Positions 61,397 to 64,000 of a stretch of DNA of 64,000 nucleotides are shown piece by piece; positions within the stretch are counted from its first letter, which is position 1, and each line of letters starts with the position of its first letter. Source of the DNA: Thermohalobaculum sp039821125 (lineage in GTDB: Bacteria; Pseudomonadota; Alphaproteobacteria; Rhodobacterales; Rhodobacteraceae); contig JBCBOR010000001.1 in the NCBI GenBank assembly GCA_039821125.1, forward strand, positions 154,266-218,265, written 5' to 3'. Under the pieces are notes generated by a model that ran no database searches, had not been told where the DNA came from, and saw only the letters and a list, made by a program, of their open reading frames with translations. The translations under genes and the position numbers were made by a program.

Positions 61397-62359
61397 CTAG
61401 GACGGCTGAAGCGATGTCTCGAGAAATCTCAACCAGTTTTCACCCATGATTCCGGTTGCCTCCGGGGCTGAAAAGCCCGCAGCACGCAATCCGGCCTCGA
61501 TCCCGTCCCAGTCGCGATTCGTGCGGAACCACGAGGGCTGATCTGGGAACACAGCGTCCGAGCGCTGATGCGTCCAGCGCCCATCGCGCATCCACTGGAC
61601 CACACTGTCAGGCTGCCCCTGACAGAGATCCGAGCCGATGCCGAGATTGTGCGCACCGATCAGATCCGCCACGCGTGCCGCCATGTCGCAAAATGCCTGC
61701 AATGTGCAATCCGACCCCTCTGCCAGATGATGCGGATATAGCGAGAGGCCGAGCATGCCGCCAGTCTCGCCCAGCGCACGGATCACATCGTCCGGCACAT
61801 TGCGCCCGGTTTCCCGCCAAGATCGCGGATTGGCATGGGTCACGGCGACCGGCCGGGCCGAGGTCTCGATCGCGTCCATTGCTGTGCGTGCACCGGCATG
61901 GCTGAGATCAACCACCATGCCGAGACGGTTCATCTCGGCAACAACCTCGCGCCCGAACCGGGTAAGGCCTGAATCCTCGGTCTCCTGCCAGCCCGCCCCG
62001 CAGAGCGATTGCAGATTGTAGGTCAACTGCATCACTCGCACGCCCAGGCGATGGCAGATCTCGACCCGACCAAGATCGCTTTCGAGCGGTGCCGGGTTCT
62101 GTGTTCCGAAAAACACCGCAGTGCGCCCAGTGGCACGCGCCTTTCGGATGTCGCTGCCACTCAGGCCCTGAAAGATCAGATCGCTGTGGTCGCGAAACCG
62201 CACGAGCCAATCCTCGATCCGGGTGACCATCTCCAAAAAGCTCTCGTGATAGGCGATCGTGACATGTACCGCGTCGAGCCCACCGGCACGCCAATCCTCG
62301 AAGATCCCGCGCGACCAGTCGCAGTACTGCAGTGCGTCGACGCGAAACCCGCTGCTCAC
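61397..62359 (-). CDS. Membrane dipeptidase (peptidase M19 family)
   Basis: 320 residues, GTG start overlapping the oxygenase stop by 4 bases. M19 segments are present: DAVHVTIAYHESFLEMVTRIEDW, the NLGVRVMQLTYN strand, LGMVVDLSHAGARTAMDAI with metal His, TRPVAVTHANPRSW, NLGIGSDLCQG, and the final GIMGENWLRFLE. Renal-dipeptidase-fold enzymes hydrolyse dipeptides or related amides with a dinuclear zinc site. No signal peptide, so cytosolic. Coupling to a 2-oxoglutarate oxygenase suggests a specific small-molecule amide substrate; its identity is unknown. Confidence 0.88.
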   Translation of the reverse strand: MSSGFRVDALQYCDWSRGIFEDWRAGGLDAVHVTIAYHESFLEMVTRIEDWLVRFRDHSDLIFQGLSGSDIRKARATGRTAVFFGTQNPAPLESDLGRVEICHRLGVRVMQLTYNLQSLCGAGWQETEDSGLTRFGREVVAEMNRLGMVVDLSHAGARTAMDAIETSARPVAVTHANPRSWRETGRNVPDDVIRALGETGGMLGLSLYPHHLAEGSDCTLQAFCDMAARVADLIGAHNLGIGSDLCQGQPDSVVQWMRDGRWTHQRSDAVFPDQPSWFRTNRDWDGIEAGLRAAGFSAPEATGIMGENWLRFLETSLQPS

Positions 62360-63141
62360 GAGGCGCGCCCGTAGAAGCCGATCCGCTCCTGCTCGGAGAA
62401 AACCTTGCCCGGTACTTCATAAAAGGAGAATACGGCGATCATTCGAGACTGTGTCCCGCTGACAGGTGTCACCCGGTGCGCCGTGTTCTTGCCGAGGAAG
62501 ACGTTCAGCGTTCCGGGCCAGAGCCGCACGTTCTCGACTGGCCACTCCCCTTGGATCAGCTTGGCCACGCCTTCGAGATTGGGGTCGTCATCAGATCGCA
62601 GATCGCGCGCATACTGGAACAGGCCGCCATGGAATGGCGATTGCAGCAGCAAAGTAGTTGTGAACTCGGAGCGGTCGAAGTGCCAGTTCAGCCCTTCGCC
62701 ATCGCCGTACCGCATCACGTTCACCCGCGCGAGCGGATCGTCCATCGTGAAGAGCCGTTCCTTGCCCATGACGCGGGCCAGAAAATCGATCAGACCGGGG
62801 TGCTCATAGATCCGGATCAGGTCCGAGCTTGCCATCTGGTCGGCACAAAGCGTGTGGTTCACCGTATCGAATTGCGCCAGCGCCGGGTGATCCTCGCTGA
62901 CGCCATCGACCGATTGGCGAAAGTAGATGTTGTGCCGCCGGGCATGGTTGAACCCATCCGTGTCCATGCGCGGATCCAAATCGGCCGCAATCGACTTCAC
63001 CATCGAAGCTGGCACCAGACCGTCCAGATTAAACATGCCGAACCGGTGCAACTCGTCTTGGCAATGCGCAACGAGCGCCTGCCCGGCCGGGCTGTCCAAA
63101 TCGTCCAAAGGGAAGCGCTTGAGATCCAGCAATGAGTCCAA
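62356..63141 (-). CDS. HalD/BesD-like 2-oxoglutarate/Fe(II) oxygenase with hydroxylase-type HxD triad
   Basis: 261 residues from a TTG start (GGGGGA 5 bases upstream). The jelly-roll core reads LNWHFDRSEFTTTLLLQ, then AHRVTP and QSRMIAVFSF. The facial triad is therefore His154, Asp156 and His222, and Arg233 binds 2-oxoglutarate. BesD/HalD halogenases have Gly in place of Asp; Asp here predicts hydroxylation rather than chlorination. The length and the GG-x-F core fit that family. It is the first gene of the pair with the M19 dipeptidase and probably oxidises an amino acid or amine-derived substrate. Confidence 0.7.
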   Translation of the reverse strand: MDSLLDLKRFPLDDLDSPAGQALVAHCQDELHRFGMFNLDGLVPASMVKSIAADLDPRMDTDGFNHARRHNIYFRQSVDGVSEDHPALAQFDTVNHTLCADQMASSDLIRIYEHPGLIDFLARVMGKERLFTMDDPLARVNVMRYGDGEGLNWHFDRSEFTTTLLLQSPFHGGLFQYARDLRSDDDPNLEGVAKLIQGEWPVENVRLWPGTLNVFLGKNTAHRVTPVSGTQSRMIAVFSFYEVPGKVFSEQERIGFYGRAS

Positions 63142-63230
63142 TATGTCCCCCGTCTCATAATGTTCTGGTCATCCTGTCCCCGGGGAGCCAGAAAGAGAAA
63201 CGCTTTAACTTTTTTAAGTTTAACCGCTCC

Positions 63231-63824
63231 GTGACCGATACGTCAAAAAAACCGTTCGACATCGAAACGCTCGACCTCGAGACGGCAATCGAAGGCACCG
63301 AAGGCCTGGATGTAAACCATGCCAGTCGCCTTCGGATGCAGTTTCTAGTCAGCCAGCACGCCTCTCTCGTGACGCAGACGCAATTTGCCGATGCCAAGGC
63401 AGCGGCAGTCATGACGCTCATGGGTCTGGTGGCGCTGAACGGTCCCGTGAAGATCGGCGCCGTTGGTGCCCATGATTTTCAAGCCATCGCGATCTTTGTC
63501 CTGATGATGGCGGCGATCGGTCTTGCGATCTTCGCGATCATTCCGCGCTATCCTGACGCCCGGTTGAACAAGTTGATCAAGCGCCGTGACCGGTTTTCCT
63601 GGCCCGCGCTGGTCAGCCAGGACTATGAGCCGCTGGACCATGCGGAATTCATGCGCAAGTCCGAGGCGACGCAGTTGATAATGTCGCTGGCCCAAGCGAA
63701 CGGAGCGACGGCCCGCGTGTTGCGCCGCAAGTTCGTCTTTCTGCGCGCGGCTTTCATTCTGGCCGCGTTGGATCTGTTGCTGATCGTCGGGCATGTGGTG
63801 GGGCTGAGGCCGCTGTCCGGGTAA
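63231..63824 (+). CDS. Pycsar effector (PycTM/DUF5706)-like membrane protein
   Basis: About 197 residues from the GTG at 63231; a longer frame from 63132 overlaps the divergent oxygenase gene and is less likely. Helical N-terminus (RLRMQFLVSQHASLVTQTQFADAKAAAVMTLMGLVAL), two hydrophobic helices (DFQAIAIFVLMMAAIGLAIFAIIP), a charged middle and a third helix (FLRAAFILAALDLLLIVGHVVG). This order and the DAKAAAVMTL motif resemble DUF5706 PycTM effectors, which disrupt membranes on cCMP or cUMP binding. No pyrimidine cyclase is adjacent, so the defence role is unproven. Confidence 0.55.
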   Translation: MTDTSKKPFDIETLDLETAIEGTEGLDVNHASRLRMQFLVSQHASLVTQTQFADAKAAAVMTLMGLVALNGPVKIGAVGAHDFQAIAIFVLMMAAIGLAIFAIIPRYPDARLNKLIKRRDRFSWPALVSQDYEPLDHAEFMRKSEATQLIMSLAQANGATARVLRRKFVFLRAAFILAALDLLLIVGHVVGLRPLSG

Positions 63825-63905
63825 CTCCGCCAACTTCCGCTTGCGTGCCGGGCGGCCTGGGCGCACTCTGCGCGCACGATCCACGACCGCCCGAAGGAGA
63901 CCGAG

Positions 63906-64000
63906 ATGTCCGTGACCGACTTGCACCCGCATGGCGATAATCTGCCTTATTGGACCGAGCGTGTGGATCTGGCAGCCTCGTTCCGCTGGACGGCGCGGCT
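63906..64000 (+). CDS. Class II aldolase/adducin family protein, 5' end only
   Basis: ATG at 63906 behind AAGGAGA, open to the right edge, 31 codons visible. The N-terminus MSVTDLHPHGDNLPYWTERV, then DLAASFRWTARL, matches the start of class II aldolase/adducin-family proteins of this group, which continue into a zinc-binding aldolase core. Identification from so short a segment is tentative. Confidence 0.5.
   Translation, partial: MSVTDLHPHGDNLPYWTERVDLAASFRWTAR

Overview
The window is GC-rich chromosomal DNA with tightly packed genes, many 4-base start/stop overlaps and a Rhodobacterales (roseobacter-type alphaproteobacterium) flavour. Support for that placement comes from DctP/DctQM TRAP transport linked to an HpsN-type dehydrogenase, a single-cysteine DksA, DUF1194, DUF2927 and DUF3726 proteins, a PhnZ-like oxygenase, and an MttB-family plus dimethylglycine-dehydrogenase-family cluster. 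No rRNA, tRNA or CRISPR array was seen. Every assignment is made from the sequence alone.

Layout. 1-3557: four-carbon acid-sugar catabolism (isopropylmalate-dehydrogenase-like protein, Gfo/Idh/MocA oxidoreductase, DUF1537 kinase, class II aldolase). 3689-4854: two small envelope proteins. 4879-11029 (minus strand): TRAP transporter, ACT-domain protein, HpsN-type dehydrogenase and zinc dehydrogenase, probably for dihydroxypropanesulfonate. 11308-26025: the most unusual block. It holds a lipoprotein with a decayed Mrr-like nuclease fold, a CHASE2 cyclase, a TPR plus outer-membrane-barrel protein, two giant FecR-domain paralogues with TbpB-like C-termini, a cyclic-nucleotide-binding protein, and an ABC exporter whose ATPase domain has lost its catalytic residues and is split by a long insertion. 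26211-33840: housekeeping (5'-nucleotidase, SecA, parvulin, ArgJ with a histone-H1-like tail, MutT). 33931-40787: PuuD-like amidotransferase, FG-GAP pair, ferredoxin, MATE and MFS transporters, a REP-associated transposase flanked by its palindromes, and rpsD with promoter and terminator.

41220-47510: DksA, MoxR ATPase and its CoxE-type VWA partner, separated by a lipoprotein, a PhnZ-like diiron oxygenase, an acetyltransferase, a DUF2927 lipoprotein and a 58-residue membrane protein. 47600-53649: membrane proteins, DUF1194, an 11-bp tandem repeat, VOC protein, M48 protease, pterin dehydratase and a frameshifted hybrid histidine kinase. 53762-63141: an amine-catabolic cluster (DMGDH-like, LysR, MttB-like, DUF3726, an unrecognised 561-residue protein, M19 dipeptidase, and a HalD/BesD-type 2-oxoglutarate oxygenase that keeps the hydroxylase Asp). 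63231-64000: a PycTM-like membrane protein and the start of a class II aldolase.

The best candidate for an undescribed system is 11308-26025. A membrane cyclase could make the ligand for the cNMP-binding protein, which is coupled to the pseudo-ABC exporter. The TPR-barrel resembles a Slam-type outer-membrane translocator facing two TbpB-barrel-like candidate cargo proteins. That integration is inference; the individual domains and the missing catalytic residues are read directly from the sequence.
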